This document shows, in pieces, positions 7,549-15,277 of a stretch of DNA of 42,806 bases. Position numbers and translations under genes: made by a program. Source of the stretch: Trueperaceae bacterium (GTDB lineage Bacteria; Deinococcota; Deinococci; Deinococcales; Trueperaceae). How positions within the stretch are numbered: the stretch's first letter is position 1; each line of letters starts with the position of its first letter. The notes below the pieces were generated by a model that searched no databases, was not told the origin of the DNA, and saw nothing but the letters and a program-made list of their open reading frames with translations. The DNA lies in assembly GCA_036381035.1 (NCBI GenBank), contig DASVDQ010000091.1:1-42806 (forward strand). Direction: 5' to 3'.

Positions 7549-7899
7549 ATGGAGCGCCGCGAGGGACGTCCGGGGCAGCAGCAGGACCGGCGCCTCGAGG
7601 AGCTGGAGGCCCGCGCCGAGGCCATCGCCGAGGAGCTGAGCTACCGGGAGCGCCTCGAGTACGAGGAGCGCCACGGGGCGGGCAAGGACGCTCGCCTCGC
7701 CGAGGGACGAGGCGACCTCGAGCTCGACGAGGCCGGCGACCAGTCGTTCCCCGCCTCCGACCCGGCCTCCGCCGCGCGCACCGGCGACGCCAGGTCGCAG
7801 CAGCGGGCGCTCGACGCCGAGCTCGACGAGGCGCTCGACGACACGTTCCCGGCCAGCGACCCGCCGGCGATACTGGCGCCCAAGGGTCCCCCCGAGTAG
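7549..7899 (+). CDS. Small acidic protein with two FPASDP motifs, unknown function
   Basis: A 116-residue, highly charged soluble protein with no signal peptide or membrane segment. It starts at ATG 7549 behind a strong GGGAGGAGG site. Residues 1-55 are Glu/Arg-rich and probably helical (EELEARAEAIAEELSYRERL). The second half holds two copies of the motif LDEAxDxxFPASDP: LDEAGDQSFPASDPAS and LDEALDDTFPASDPPAI, about 46 residues apart. From memory, single copies of SFPASDPP occur in many short uncharacterised bacterial proteins; the role is unknown to me. The duplicated motif linked to a helical head suggests a two-site adaptor, which is speculation. It is followed 43 bp later by the copper-response pair, but the promoter between them argues for independent expression. 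Confidence 0.8.
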   Translation: MERREGRPGQQQDRRLEELEARAEAIAEELSYRERLEYEERHGAGKDARLAEGRGDLELDEAGDQSFPASDPASAARTGDARSQQRALDAELDEALDDTFPASDPPAILAPKGPPE

Positions 7900-7913
7900 G
7901 CCGGCCCACAGCA

Positions 7914-7936
7914 CCCCACCCGGGGTGGGGTAGAGT
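7914..7936 (+). promoter_or_regulatory. CsoR-type palindromic operator with overlapping -10 box
   Basis: Bases 7914-7921 (CCCCACCC) and 7923-7930 (GGGTGGGG) form a perfect 8-bp inverted repeat around one G, the C-run/G-run form of known CsoR operators. TAGAGT at 7931-7936 directly abuts it as the -10 box. The ATG of the chaperone gene follows after 6 nt, so the mRNA is predicted leaderless. A repressor bound here would block RNA polymerase. Operator identity is inferred from shape and from the csoR gene it precedes. Confidence 0.65.
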
Positions 7937-7942
7937 GGGGCC

Positions 7943-8158
7943 ATGAGCGAGACGACCACCGACCTCAGGATCGAAGGCATGAGCTGCAACCACTGCGTCG
8001 CCGCCGTCAAGGGCGCGCTCGAGAGGGTGCCTGGCGTCGCGGAGGCGCGGGTCGACCTCGCCACCGGCACGGCCAGGGTCGTCGGCACCGCCGACGCCGC
8101 CCAGCTCGTCGCCGCCGTGACAGGCGAGGGCTACAGGGCCGCGCCGCTGCAGCCGTGA
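7943..8158 (+). CDS. copZ: Heavy-metal-associated domain copper chaperone (CopZ-like)
   Basis: Cytosolic metallochaperone of 71 residues, a single HMA ferredoxin-like fold of normal length. The Cu(I) site GMSCNHC (Cys15, Cys18) lies in the first loop, and the common (A/V)(A/V)(A/V)KGALERVPGV helix and GYRAAPL end are present. Such proteins bind Cu(I) and hand it to P1B ATPases or to repressors. It has no ribosome-binding site; the TAGAGT -10 box sits 6 nt upstream, so translation probably starts leaderless at ATG 7943. The stop overlaps the next start as GTGA, so copZ and csoR are coupled. No copA ATPase is in the window, so the partner must be elsewhere. Confidence 0.9.
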   Translation: MSETTTDLRIEGMSCNHCVAAVKGALERVPGVAEARVDLATGTARVVGTADAAQLVAAVTGEGYRAAPLQP

Positions 8159-8490
8159 CCGACGCCGCGGACGCCGGCACGGCGCCGGCGCGGGGCGCCC
8201 CGGACGCAGACCACTGCCTCCACCTCGACCCCCAGACCCGCCAGGACGCCGCGCTCAGGCTCAAGAGCGTGCGCGGCCACGTGGACGGCGTGCTGCGCAT
8301 GCTCGAGGACCCCGACGTCTACTGCGTGGACGTCCTCAAGCAGGTCAGCGCCGTCCAGGGCGCGCTGAAGAAGGTGTCCGAGGCCGTGCTGAGGGCACAC
8401 GTGCGCGACCACGTCGCCACGGCCGCCCAGCGTGGCGACACCGAGGCGATAGTCGAGGAGCTCATGGAGGCCCTCAAGTACAGGCCGTGA
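8155..8490 (+). CDS. csoR: CsoR-family copper-sensing transcriptional repressor
   Basis: All-helical DNA-binding repressor, 111 residues, starting at GTG 8155 inside the copZ stop. The family core runs from HLDPQTRQDAALRLKSVRGH to the end. The metal ligands align as Cys57 (YCVDVLKQVSAV), His82 and His86 (AHVRDHV); spacing 25 and 4 equals that of the Mycobacterium Cys-His-Cys site, but the last ligand is His. A Cys-His-His site is known for Thermus thermophilus CsoR. The N-terminus has an additional HCLH cluster (residues 20-23) that could bind metal. Cu(I) binding should release it from the palindrome at 7914-7930, giving autoregulation of copZ-csoR. Confidence 0.92.
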   Translation: MTDAADAGTAPARGAPDADHCLHLDPQTRQDAALRLKSVRGHVDGVLRMLEDPDVYCVDVLKQVSAVQGALKKVSEAVLRAHVRDHVATAAQRGDTEAIVEELMEALKYRP

Positions 8491-8580
8491 CGGCGCGGGG
8501 CGAGCTCGCGGCCGGCGTCGCCGCGGCGCTGGGCCGAGCGGCGAGCCGCGGCCCTGCGGCGCGGGCCGAGCGCCCGGGGG

Positions 8581-9486
8581 TCACGCCGGTTGCGGGGCCA
8601 GCGCCCGGCGCAGGAACGCGTCGATGCCCGTGAGCCCGACCCCGTAGCGGTCCGCGACGCCCCTCTCGACGGTGTCGAAGGCCGGCGCCACCGCGTGCAG
8701 CGTCAGCAGGTGGGTGACCACCGACCTCACCTCGGGCGCGACCGTGGTCACCTCGGCGCCGATGGGGACGTAGCGGACGCCCAGCTGCGCCCCCATGAGC
8801 CTCCCGATGCGGGCTACGACATCGGGGAAAGTGGCGCGCTCCGCTGCCAGGTGGACGACCTCGGCCGGCCCGGTACGCTCGTCGCGCGCCAAGTAGGCCG
8901 CGACGGCGGCGACGTCCGGCTCGTCCACGAACGCGGTGGCCTGCGAGCCGTCGCCCACGAGCTCGACGACCCCGCCGCCGAGCTGCGCGCCGACGAGGAA
9001 CCCGATCCAGTCGCCCATGAAGCGCCCCGGACGCAGGATCACGTGGGGCACCCCGCTCGCGCGCACGGCTTCCTCGCCGCGCCACTTGTCCTGGAACACC
9101 CCGGGAGGGGCGTCGGGTCCGGCGCCGCCGGCCGAGACCAGGAGCAGCTTGTCCACCCCCGCCGACGCCGCAGCGCGTGCCAGGTTGGCGGTGCCCGACG
9201 CGTCGACGGCCGCCGTCGTGTCGGGGGGCGCCCGCTTCGTGCCGGAAGCCGTGCTCACGACGACGCGCACGCCCCGCAGCGCCGCCCGCAGGCTCCCGAG
9301 GTCGTGGAGGTCGCCGTGCACGACCTCCGCGCCCGCCCGCCTCAGCTCGTCCGGGTCCGTGTGCGCTGCGGCGGACCGGGCCGGCGACGACTCGCGCACC
9401 AGCGCCCGGACCTCCTCGCCGTCCTCCAGCAGCCTCTTGGCGATGCTCCCGCCCAGCGTCCCCGTGGCTCCCACGACCAGGTACAT
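8581..9486 (-). CDS. NmrA-like NAD(P)-binding oxidoreductase/sensor
   Basis: Atypical short-chain dehydrogenase-like protein of 301 residues. The N-terminal Rossmann motif GATGTLGGSIAKRLL (residues 7-21) binds NAD(P), followed by the RALVRESSPARS strand-turn typical of NmrA/NAD-binding family 10 proteins. LLLVSAGGAG and HVILRPGRFMGDWIGF are the later conserved segments; the classical YxxxK pair is not evident at its usual place. Such proteins act as redox sensors or as reductases of quinones and other substrates; the substrate cannot be told here. ATG 9486 has a perfect AAGGAGGT site upstream. It lies 68 bp downstream of the ggt-like gene on the same strand and could be the third gene of that operon. 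Confidence 0.85.
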   Translation of the reverse strand: MYLVVGATGTLGGSIAKRLLEDGEEVRALVRESSPARSAAAHTDPDELRRAGAEVVHGDLHDLGSLRAALRGVRVVVSTASGTKRAPPDTTAAVDASGTANLARAAASAGVDKLLLVSAGGAGPDAPPGVFQDKWRGEEAVRASGVPHVILRPGRFMGDWIGFLVGAQLGGGVVELVGDGSQATAFVDEPDVAAVAAYLARDERTGPAEVVHLAAERATFPDVVARIGRLMGAQLGVRYVPIGAEVTTVAPEVRSVVTHLLTLHAVAPAFDTVERGVADRYGVGLTGIDAFLRRALAPQPA

Positions 9487-9554
9487 GACCGACCTCCTTC
9501 GCGGTCATGGGACCAGCCGTGGCGTCACACCGGCGTTACAGCGCGGGCGCCGGC

Positions 9555-11165
9555 TCAGAACCCGACGGCCTGACCGTCCTTGCGGTGGTCGCTGCCGGCC
9601 ACGTAGCCGCCGCCCGCCAGGCGCGCGATGAGCTGGGCGCCGCCGAAGGCCCCCGCCTCGTGCGGCTCGGTGACGCGCACGTCGTGGCCGCGGTCCGCGA
9701 GCTCCTGCACGACCTCGGGCGGGAAGCCGGGCTCGAGCAGCAGCCGGCGGCCGCCCGCGACCTGCCAGCGCGGGGCGTCGCTGGCCGCCTGCGGGTTCTG
9801 GCCGTGGACGACCATCCGCAGCGTCACCTGGAGGTGGCCCTGCGGCTGCATCGGCCCGCCCATCACGCCGAGCGCCGCCAACGCCGTGCCGCCGCTCGTG
9901 AGCATGCCGGGGATGATCGTGTTGTAAGGGCGCGCGCCGGGGGCCACGGCGTTCGGGTGGCCCCGCACCGTGGAGAAGCAGTTGCCGCGGTTGGTCAGGG
10001 CGATGCCCGTGCCGGGCACCACCACGCCGGAGCCGAAGCCGCGGTAGTTCGACTGGATGAAGGACACCATCATCCCCGACGAGTCGGCGGCGCAGAGGTA
10101 GACGGTGCCGCCGGGGCGCGGCTCGCCGTGGCCGGGGTCGCCGGCGCGCCGGCGGTCGATGAGGCGGGCGCGTTCCGCCAGGTAGCCGTCGTCGAGCAGG
10201 TCGCGCGGGTCGAGCCCCATGCGCGCGGGGTCGGCCACGTGGGCGTGCGCGTCGGCGAACGCCAGCTTCATGGCCTCCACCTGGACGTGCACCCAGTCGG
10301 CGCTGTCCACCTCGAGCTCCTCGACGCCCGCCAGGCGGGCCAGCGCCAGCGCCTCCAGCGCGGCGATCCCCTGGCCGTTGGGCGGCAGCTCCCACAGCTC
10401 GTACCCGCCCACGCAGGCGCTCAGCGGCTCGACCCACTCGGGGGCGTGCGCCGCCAGGTCCTCGTGGGACATGGCCGCGCCCTCGGCCCGCGCGTGCGCG
10501 ACGAGCGCGTCTCCCAGCTCGCCGCGGTAGAGCGCCTCCCCCTTCGTCTCACCGATGAGCCTCAGCGACCTGGCGTGCGCCGGCGAGCTGAATGTCTCGC
10601 CGGCGGCCGGCGCCCTGCCGCCGGGCATGAACGCTGCCGCGAAGTCCTCGCGGCGCCCGAGGTGCTCGACGGCGCGGGCCCACTGGGCGGCTATGAGCGG
10701 CGAGACGGGGAAGCCCTCCTCCCCGTAGCGCACGGCGGGGCCGAGGACGGTCTCGAGCGGCATGCGCCCGAAGCGCTCGGACAGCGCCGCCCAGGCCGAT
10801 GGGGCGCCGGGCACCGTGACCGCGTCCCAGCCGACGCGCGGGACCTCGGCGAGGCCCAGGTAGCGCTCGGGGTCGAGGCCCAGGGGCGAGCGTCCCGAGG
10901 CGTTCAGGCCGTGCAGACGCCGGCCGTCCCACACCAGGGCGAACGCATCGGAGCCGATGCCGTTGCCCGTGGGCTCCACGACCGTGAGCGCGGCCGCCGT
11001 CGCGATCGCGGCGTCGACGGCGTTGCCGCCGCGGCGCAGCATCTCGAGCCCGGCCTGGGCGGCCAGCGGCTGCGAGGTGGCGACGACGTCGCCGGCCATG
11101 ACCGGCTGGCGCGACGAGGCGTAGGGCAGGTCCCAGGTGGGTTCGTACTTGGCGTGGGCGCTCAA
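9555..11165 (-). CDS. Gamma-glutamyltransferase-like protein (YwrD type), cytoplasmic
   Basis: Ntn-hydrolase of the gamma-glutamyltranspeptidase family, 536 residues from TTG 11165. The N-terminal block GDVVATSQPLAAQAGLEML then RRGGNAVDAAIA and EPTGNGIGSDAF is characteristic; the latter differs from the GIGGGGF of classical enzymes, as in YwrD-like members. The predicted autoprocessing nucleophile is Thr354 (PGGTVYLCAADSSG), followed by GFGSGVVVPGTGIALTNRG. No signal peptide is seen, so it should act in the cytoplasm, unlike periplasmic GGT. The TTG start overlaps the lrp stop as TTGA, behind GGAGAAG, so I prefer it over an upstream GTG at 11246 that would sit inside lrp. Family members hydrolyse glutathione or gamma-glutamyl amides, or acylate antibiotic precursors; the substrate is uncertain. 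Confidence 0.9.
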   Translation of the reverse strand: MSAHAKYEPTWDLPYASSRQPVMAGDVVATSQPLAAQAGLEMLRRGGNAVDAAIATAAALTVVEPTGNGIGSDAFALVWDGRRLHGLNASGRSPLGLDPERYLGLAEVPRVGWDAVTVPGAPSAWAALSERFGRMPLETVLGPAVRYGEEGFPVSPLIAAQWARAVEHLGRREDFAAAFMPGGRAPAAGETFSSPAHARSLRLIGETKGEALYRGELGDALVAHARAEGAAMSHEDLAAHAPEWVEPLSACVGGYELWELPPNGQGIAALEALALARLAGVEELEVDSADWVHVQVEAMKLAFADAHAHVADPARMGLDPRDLLDDGYLAERARLIDRRRAGDPGHGEPRPGGTVYLCAADSSGMMVSFIQSNYRGFGSGVVVPGTGIALTNRGNCFSTVRGHPNAVAPGARPYNTIIPGMLTSGGTALAALGVMGGPMQPQGHLQVTLRMVVHGQNPQAASDAPRWQVAGGRRLLLEPGFPPEVVQELADRGHDVRVTEPHEAGAFGGAQLIARLAGGGYVAGSDHRKDGQAVGF

Positions 11166-11677
11166 CTTCTCCTCTTCCCTTCGGCCGGCAGCTCCGTCGC
11201 GCCGGGCTCCCCGTCCGCCTCGGCGAACCAGGCGCGCCACTCCCACGAGCTCTTGAGCACGTCGGCGAGCTGCAGGGTCTCGGTGCTCACGATGTCGGGG
11301 GCGAGGCGGGGGAGCTCCACGGCCACGAAGTCGTGCAGGGCGCGGATGTCGCGGTGGAGGGTCTGGATCACGACGTCGGCGGAGCCCAGCGAGACACCGA
11401 CGAACCTCACGTTGGGGAGCTGCGCGAGCCTGCCGGCGACGTCGTGCACCGTGCCGGGGCGCGTCCTGATCAGCGTGATCGCGGCCGTGCTGACGCCCAG
11501 CGAGAGCGGGTCGCCGACGGCCGTGATGCGGATGAGGCCGGCGTCCGAGAGGCGGTTCACGCGCGCCCTCACGGTGGCCTCGGCGATGCCGAGGTCGCGC
11601 GCGATGTCGCGGTAGGGCCGGCGCCCGTCCTCCTCCAAGGCCACGATTATGCGCTTGTCGAGGTCGTCTATGCGCAC
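11162..11677 (-). CDS. Lrp/AsnC-family transcriptional regulator
   Basis: DNA-binding regulator of 171 residues. The N-terminal winged helix-turn-helix covers residues 1-60 (DDLDKRIIVALEEDGRRPYR, DLGIAEATVRARVNRL), followed by the RAM ligand-binding domain (VSTAAITLIRTRPGTVHDVA, GSADVVIQTLHRDIRALHDF). The C-terminus has an extra tail of about 25 residues that is charged and poorly conserved. It starts at GTG 11677 with GGGGAGGGAG upstream. It is coupled to the ggt-like gene by a TTGA overlap, so it likely responds to an amino acid or amide linked to that enzyme and may control the divergent dpp operon across the 217-bp shared intergenic region. The target is inference. Confidence 0.92.
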   Translation of the reverse strand: MRIDDLDKRIIVALEEDGRRPYRDIARDLGIAEATVRARVNRLSDAGLIRITAVGDPLSLGVSTAAITLIRTRPGTVHDVAGRLAQLPNVRFVGVSLGSADVVIQTLHRDIRALHDFVAVELPRLAPDIVSTETLQLADVLKSSWEWRAWFAEADGEPGATELPAEGKRRS

Positions 11678-11794
11678 GGGCTCCCTCCCCTGCCTGAACT
11701 GGCGCGAGCGCGGCCCGCGGACTACGCCGGTTCAGCCGCGAGCATAACGTGCCGCGCCGACCTGCGCATCGCGCGGCGTTCCGAGCCTTCGACG

Positions 11795-11824
11795 TTGACC
11801 ATGCGCGGCGCTGCGTACTAGTCT
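11795..11824 (+). promoter_or_regulatory. Putative sigma-70-type promoter of the dpp operon
   Basis: TTGACC at 11795-11800 and TAGTCT at 11819-11824 are spaced 18 bp apart, close to the TTGACA/TATAAT form. The predicted transcript has a leader of about 65 nt before ATG 11895. It lies between divergent lrp and dpp genes. The remainder of 11678-11894 shows nothing else I can name. Confidence 0.55.
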
Positions 11825-11894
11825 TCGCGCGAAGGGCAAACGCCGGCCGTTAGCGACGACACCGCTCGTCGCGGCCGGCGCCGGGAGGGGAACC

Positions 11895-13412
11895 ATGGTC
11901 GCGAGTCTCAGGCGTCATCTGGCCGTCGTCACGGCGGCGGTCCTGGTCACCGCCGCCCTCGCCCAGTCCACGCTTCGCATCGGGCTGGCCGAGGACCCGG
12001 ACATCCTCGACCCAGCGCTGGCGCGCACCTACGTGGGGCGCATCGTGTTCGCCAGCCTCTGCGACAAGCTGTTCGACATCGACACGTCCGCGAACATCGT
12101 GCCGCAGCTCGCCACCGGCTACACGGTGTCGGAGGACGGGCTGACCGTCACCATCGACCTGCGGACCGACGTGGTGTTCCACGACGGCACCCCGATGGAC
12201 GCCGAGGCCGTGAAGTACAGCCTCGACAGGGCCAAGAACCTGCCCGGCTCGAACCGCGCCAGCGAGCTCGAGCAGCTCGAGTCCGTGAGCGTGGTCGACG
12301 CCGACACCGTCGAGCTGCACCTGACCACGCCGTTCGCGCCGCTGATCGCGCAGCTCGCCGACCGCGCCGGCATGATCGTGTCGCCGACGGCGGCCGAGGA
12401 GCTCGGCGAGGACTTCGGCAACGCGCCGGTGTGCGCGGGGCCGTTCCGGTTCGTCGAGCGGGTGGCGCAGGACCGCATCGTCCTCGAGAAGTTCGAGGAC
12501 TACTACCGGGCCGACGAGATCAACTTCGACAGGGTCGTGTTCCTGCCCATCCCCGACACCAGCGTGCGCCTGGCGAACCTGCAGTCTGGCGACCTCGACA
12601 TGATCGAGCGCCCGGCGCCGACGGACCTCGGCGTCATGCGCTCCGACCCCAACATCGTCATCCCGAGCGTCCCCAGCCTCGGCTACCAGGGCATCACCAT
12701 CAACATCGCCAACCCCGAGCCGCGCACCGACCCGCTGTCTTCCGACCCGCGCGTCCGCGAGGCGTTCGAGCTCGCGATCGACAGGAACACGATCAACGAT
12801 GTCGTCTTCGGCGGCGAGTTCGTGGTGGGCAACCAGCCGGTGCCGCCGTCGAGCCCGTGGTACGTGCCGGAGATCGCTGTCCCCGAGCGCGACGTCGAGA
12901 GGGCGCGTCAGCTCCTCGACGAGGCCGGCGTCGACCGCGTGCAGTTCGAGATGATGGTCGCGAACAACCCCGAGGCGATCAGGGTGGGCGAGGTGATCCA
13001 GGCGATGGCCGGCGAGGTCGGCTTCGACATCACGCTGCGCGCCACCGAGTTCGCGACCGCGCTCGACCTCCAGGAGCAGGGCCAGTACGCCGCGTTCCCC
13101 GTCGGCTGGTCGGGACGCATCGACCCGGACGGCAACATCCACCAGTTCCACACCTGCGAAGGGGCGCTGAACGAGTCGGGCTACTGCGACCCGGAAGTGG
13201 ACAGGCTGCTGAACGAGGCGCGGGCGGCGCCGACCATGGAGGCCCGCTACGACCTGTACCGGCAGGCGCTGGAGCGCTACCTGCCCGACAGGCACATCAT
13301 CTACCTCTACCACACGGTCCTGTTCTTCCCGCACCGGGCCGACCTGCAGGGCTTCCAGGCGTACCCTGACGGTCTGATCAGGCTGCAGGGGGTGAGCCTC
13401 GCCCAGAACTAG
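11895..13412 (+). CDS. Peptide/opine-type ABC transporter substrate-binding protein (DppA-like)
   Basis: Type II cluster C binding protein (SBP_bac_5), 505 residues, usual length. Residues 1-24 form a Sec signal peptide ending TAALAQ with no lipobox. The mature N-terminus STLRIGLAEDPDILDPALA is the family's DPaxlDP motif; TVTIDLRTDVVFHDGTPMDA and VKYSLDRA are the other family hallmarks. The last third includes IDRNTINDVVF and the segment around WSGRIDPDGNIHQF. Family members bind dipeptides, oligopeptides, nickel, glutathione or opines; ligand is not visible. ATG 11895 follows GGGAGGGG. It heads an operon with two permeases. The coregulated ATPases (DppD/DppF) are missing here and must come from elsewhere in the genome. 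Confidence 0.93.
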   Translation: MVASLRRHLAVVTAAVLVTAALAQSTLRIGLAEDPDILDPALARTYVGRIVFASLCDKLFDIDTSANIVPQLATGYTVSEDGLTVTIDLRTDVVFHDGTPMDAEAVKYSLDRAKNLPGSNRASELEQLESVSVVDADTVELHLTTPFAPLIAQLADRAGMIVSPTAAEELGEDFGNAPVCAGPFRFVERVAQDRIVLEKFEDYYRADEINFDRVVFLPIPDTSVRLANLQSGDLDMIERPAPTDLGVMRSDPNIVIPSVPSLGYQGITINIANPEPRTDPLSSDPRVREAFELAIDRNTINDVVFGGEFVVGNQPVPPSSPWYVPEIAVPERDVERARQLLDEAGVDRVQFEMMVANNPEAIRVGEVIQAMAGEVGFDITLRATEFATALDLQEQGQYAAFPVGWSGRIDPDGNIHQFHTCEGALNESGYCDPEVDRLLNEARAAPTMEARYDLYRQALERYLPDRHIIYLYHTVLFFPHRADLQGFQAYPDGLIRLQGVSLAQN

Positions 13413-13435
13413 CGGCCTGAGGTAGGGAGAAGCCA

Positions 13436-14380
13436 GTGCTGCCCTTCGTCGGTCGGCGAGCGCTGACGGCGATACCGACGCTGTTCATCGTGACGCTGAT
13501 GGTGTTCGCCATCCAGCGCTCGCTGCCCGGCGACCCGGCGCTGATCCTCGCGGGCGAGCAGCAGGACCCGGAGGTCATCGCCTTCATCAGGCAGAAGTAC
13601 CGGCTCGACGACCCGCTGCCGGTCCAGTACGTGGCCTGGCTGGCGCAGCTCGCGCGCGGCGACCTCGGCCTGTCGCTGCGCACGAACGAGCGCGTGCTGG
13701 GGCTGATCGGTTCGAAGCTGCCGGTCACCATCGAGCTGGCCGTCCTCTCTATGCTCGTGGCCGTGGCGATAGCGCTGCCCATCGGCGTGCTCGCCGCCGT
13801 CAGGCGCGGCACCGCCGTCGACTACGGCGGCACCGTGTTCGCGCTGACCGGCATCTCGGTGCCGAACTTCTGGCTCGGCATCATGCTGATCCTCCTGGTC
13901 TCCGTGCAGCTCGGCTGGCTGCCCGCTTCCGGCTACGTGCCGCTCTCCGAGGGCGTCTGGGAGAACCTCAAGCGGATGATCATGCCGGCGTTCGTGCTCG
14001 GCACGGGCCTGGCCGGGGTCCTCATGCGCCAGATGCGCTCCTCGATGCTCGGCGTGCTGAGGCAGGACTTCGTGCGCACCGCGCGCGCCAAGGGCCTGCG
14101 GGGCGCCGCCGTCGTCGTCCGCCACGCCGCGCGCAACGCGCTCATCCCCGTCGTGACGATCCTCGGCCTGCAGCTGGGCGCGCTGCTGTCCGGCGCCGTC
14201 CTCACCGAGCAGGTCTTCACGATCCCCGGCTTCGGCAAGCTCATCGTGGACGCCGTGTTCAACCGCGACTACGCCGTGGTGCAGGGCGTCGTGCTCATCA
14301 CGGCCACCGGCTACATCCTCATCAACCTGGTCGTCGACGTGGCCTACGCGGTGCTCGACCCGCGGATCGGCGCGCGGTGA
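13436..14380 (+). CDS. dppB: Dipeptide-type ABC permease DppB
   Basis: Inner-membrane permease of 314 residues with six predicted helices. The N-terminus LPFVGRRALTAIPTLFIVTL and the LPGDPALILAG loop are standard for DppB/OppB. The EAA loop that contacts the ATPase is present as RTARAKGLRGAAVVVRHAAR near residue 218; GALLSGAVLTEQVFTIPGFGK follows. The GTG at 13436 is preceded by GGGAG at proper spacing, 23 bp after the binding-protein stop. The stop overlaps the dppC start as GTGA. No hairpin separates it from dppA, unlike the binding-protein junctions of two other operons here. Confidence 0.94.
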   Translation: MLPFVGRRALTAIPTLFIVTLMVFAIQRSLPGDPALILAGEQQDPEVIAFIRQKYRLDDPLPVQYVAWLAQLARGDLGLSLRTNERVLGLIGSKLPVTIELAVLSMLVAVAIALPIGVLAAVRRGTAVDYGGTVFALTGISVPNFWLGIMLILLVSVQLGWLPASGYVPLSEGVWENLKRMIMPAFVLGTGLAGVLMRQMRSSMLGVLRQDFVRTARAKGLRGAAVVVRHAARNALIPVVTILGLQLGALLSGAVLTEQVFTIPGFGKLIVDAVFNRDYAVVQGVVLITATGYILINLVVDVAYAVLDPRIGAR

Positions 14381-15267
14381 CCGTCGAGGCCCTCCCGGCC
14401 GCGAAGGCCGGCGCCCAGGAGGCCGCGGCGCGCGGAACGCTGGGACGCCCGCTGCGGCGCCTGCTGCGCCGTCCCCCCGCCATCATCGGCGCCGTGGTCA
14501 TCGTCGCGTTCGTGGCCGTGGCCGTCCTGGCGCCGTGGCTGGCCCCCTACGACCCGTCGCGCCCCGACTTCCTCGCCGTGCGCCAGCCGCCTTCGGCGGA
14601 GTACCCGCTCGGGACCGACGAGATCGGCCGCGACGTGCTCTCGCGCACGCTCTTCGGCGCCCGCGCCAGCCTCGTGGCCGGCGTGATCTCGGTGGCGATC
14701 GCCGTGGGCATCGGCGTGCCGCTCGGCCTGCTCTCCGGCTACTACCGCGGCGCCCTGGACGAGCTCATCATGCGCGTGACCGACGCCGTGCTGTCGTTCC
14801 CCTTCCTGATCCTCGCCATCGCACTGGCCGCCGCGCTCGGCCCCAGCCTGACGAACGCCATGATCGCCATCGGCATCGCCACCACGCCGACGTTCGTGCG
14901 GCTGACGCGCGCCCAGGTGCTCTCGGTGGCGGCCGAGGAGTACGTGCAGGCCGCGCGGGCTCTGGGCGCCTCCGACGCGCGCATCATCGCCAGGCACGTC
15001 TTCCCGAACAGCTTCGCGCCGCTGCTCGTGCAGTCCACGCTCACGATCGCTCAGGCCGTGATCGCCGAGTCGGCCCTGTCGTTCCTGGGCCTGGGCGTCC
15101 AGCCGCCCACGCCCTCCTGGGGCGGCATGCTCAACACGGCCAAGAACTTCCTCGTCCAGGCGCCGTGGATGGCGGTGTTCCCGGGCCTGTCGATCTTCCT
15201 GACCGTGCTGGCCTTCAACCTCTTCGGCGACGGCCTGCGCGACGCCCTCGACCCGCGAGACGAGTGA
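14377..15267 (+). CDS. dppC: Dipeptide-type ABC permease DppC
   Basis: Second membrane permease, 296 residues. It starts at GTG 14377 in the dppB stop (GTGA). An Ala-rich head of about 25 residues precedes LLRRPPAIIGAVVIVAFVAV, the first helix, and then APYDPSRPDF and LGTDEIGRDVLSRTLFGAR, both diagnostic for DppC/OppC. The EAA loop is EEYVQAARALGASDARIIAR, followed by HVFPNSFAPLLVQ and SFLGLGVQPPTPSWGGML. Together with DppB it forms the pore. The next gene converges with only 10 bp between stops. Confidence 0.94.
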   Translation: MTVEALPAAKAGAQEAAARGTLGRPLRRLLRRPPAIIGAVVIVAFVAVAVLAPWLAPYDPSRPDFLAVRQPPSAEYPLGTDEIGRDVLSRTLFGARASLVAGVISVAIAVGIGVPLGLLSGYYRGALDELIMRVTDAVLSFPFLILAIALAAALGPSLTNAMIAIGIATTPTFVRLTRAQVLSVAAEEYVQAARALGASDARIIARHVFPNSFAPLLVQSTLTIAQAVIAESALSFLGLGVQPPTPSWGGMLNTAKNFLVQAPWMAVFPGLSIFLTVLAFNLFGDGLRDALDPRDE

Positions 15268-15277
15268 GGCGGCGCGC

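Noticed and set aside
9487-9554. Possible minicistron before the NmrA-like gene (ATG near 9508 on the minus strand)
   Set aside because: It does not end at the NmrA start by an NTGA overlap, and ATG 9486 already has a perfect AAGGAGGT site.
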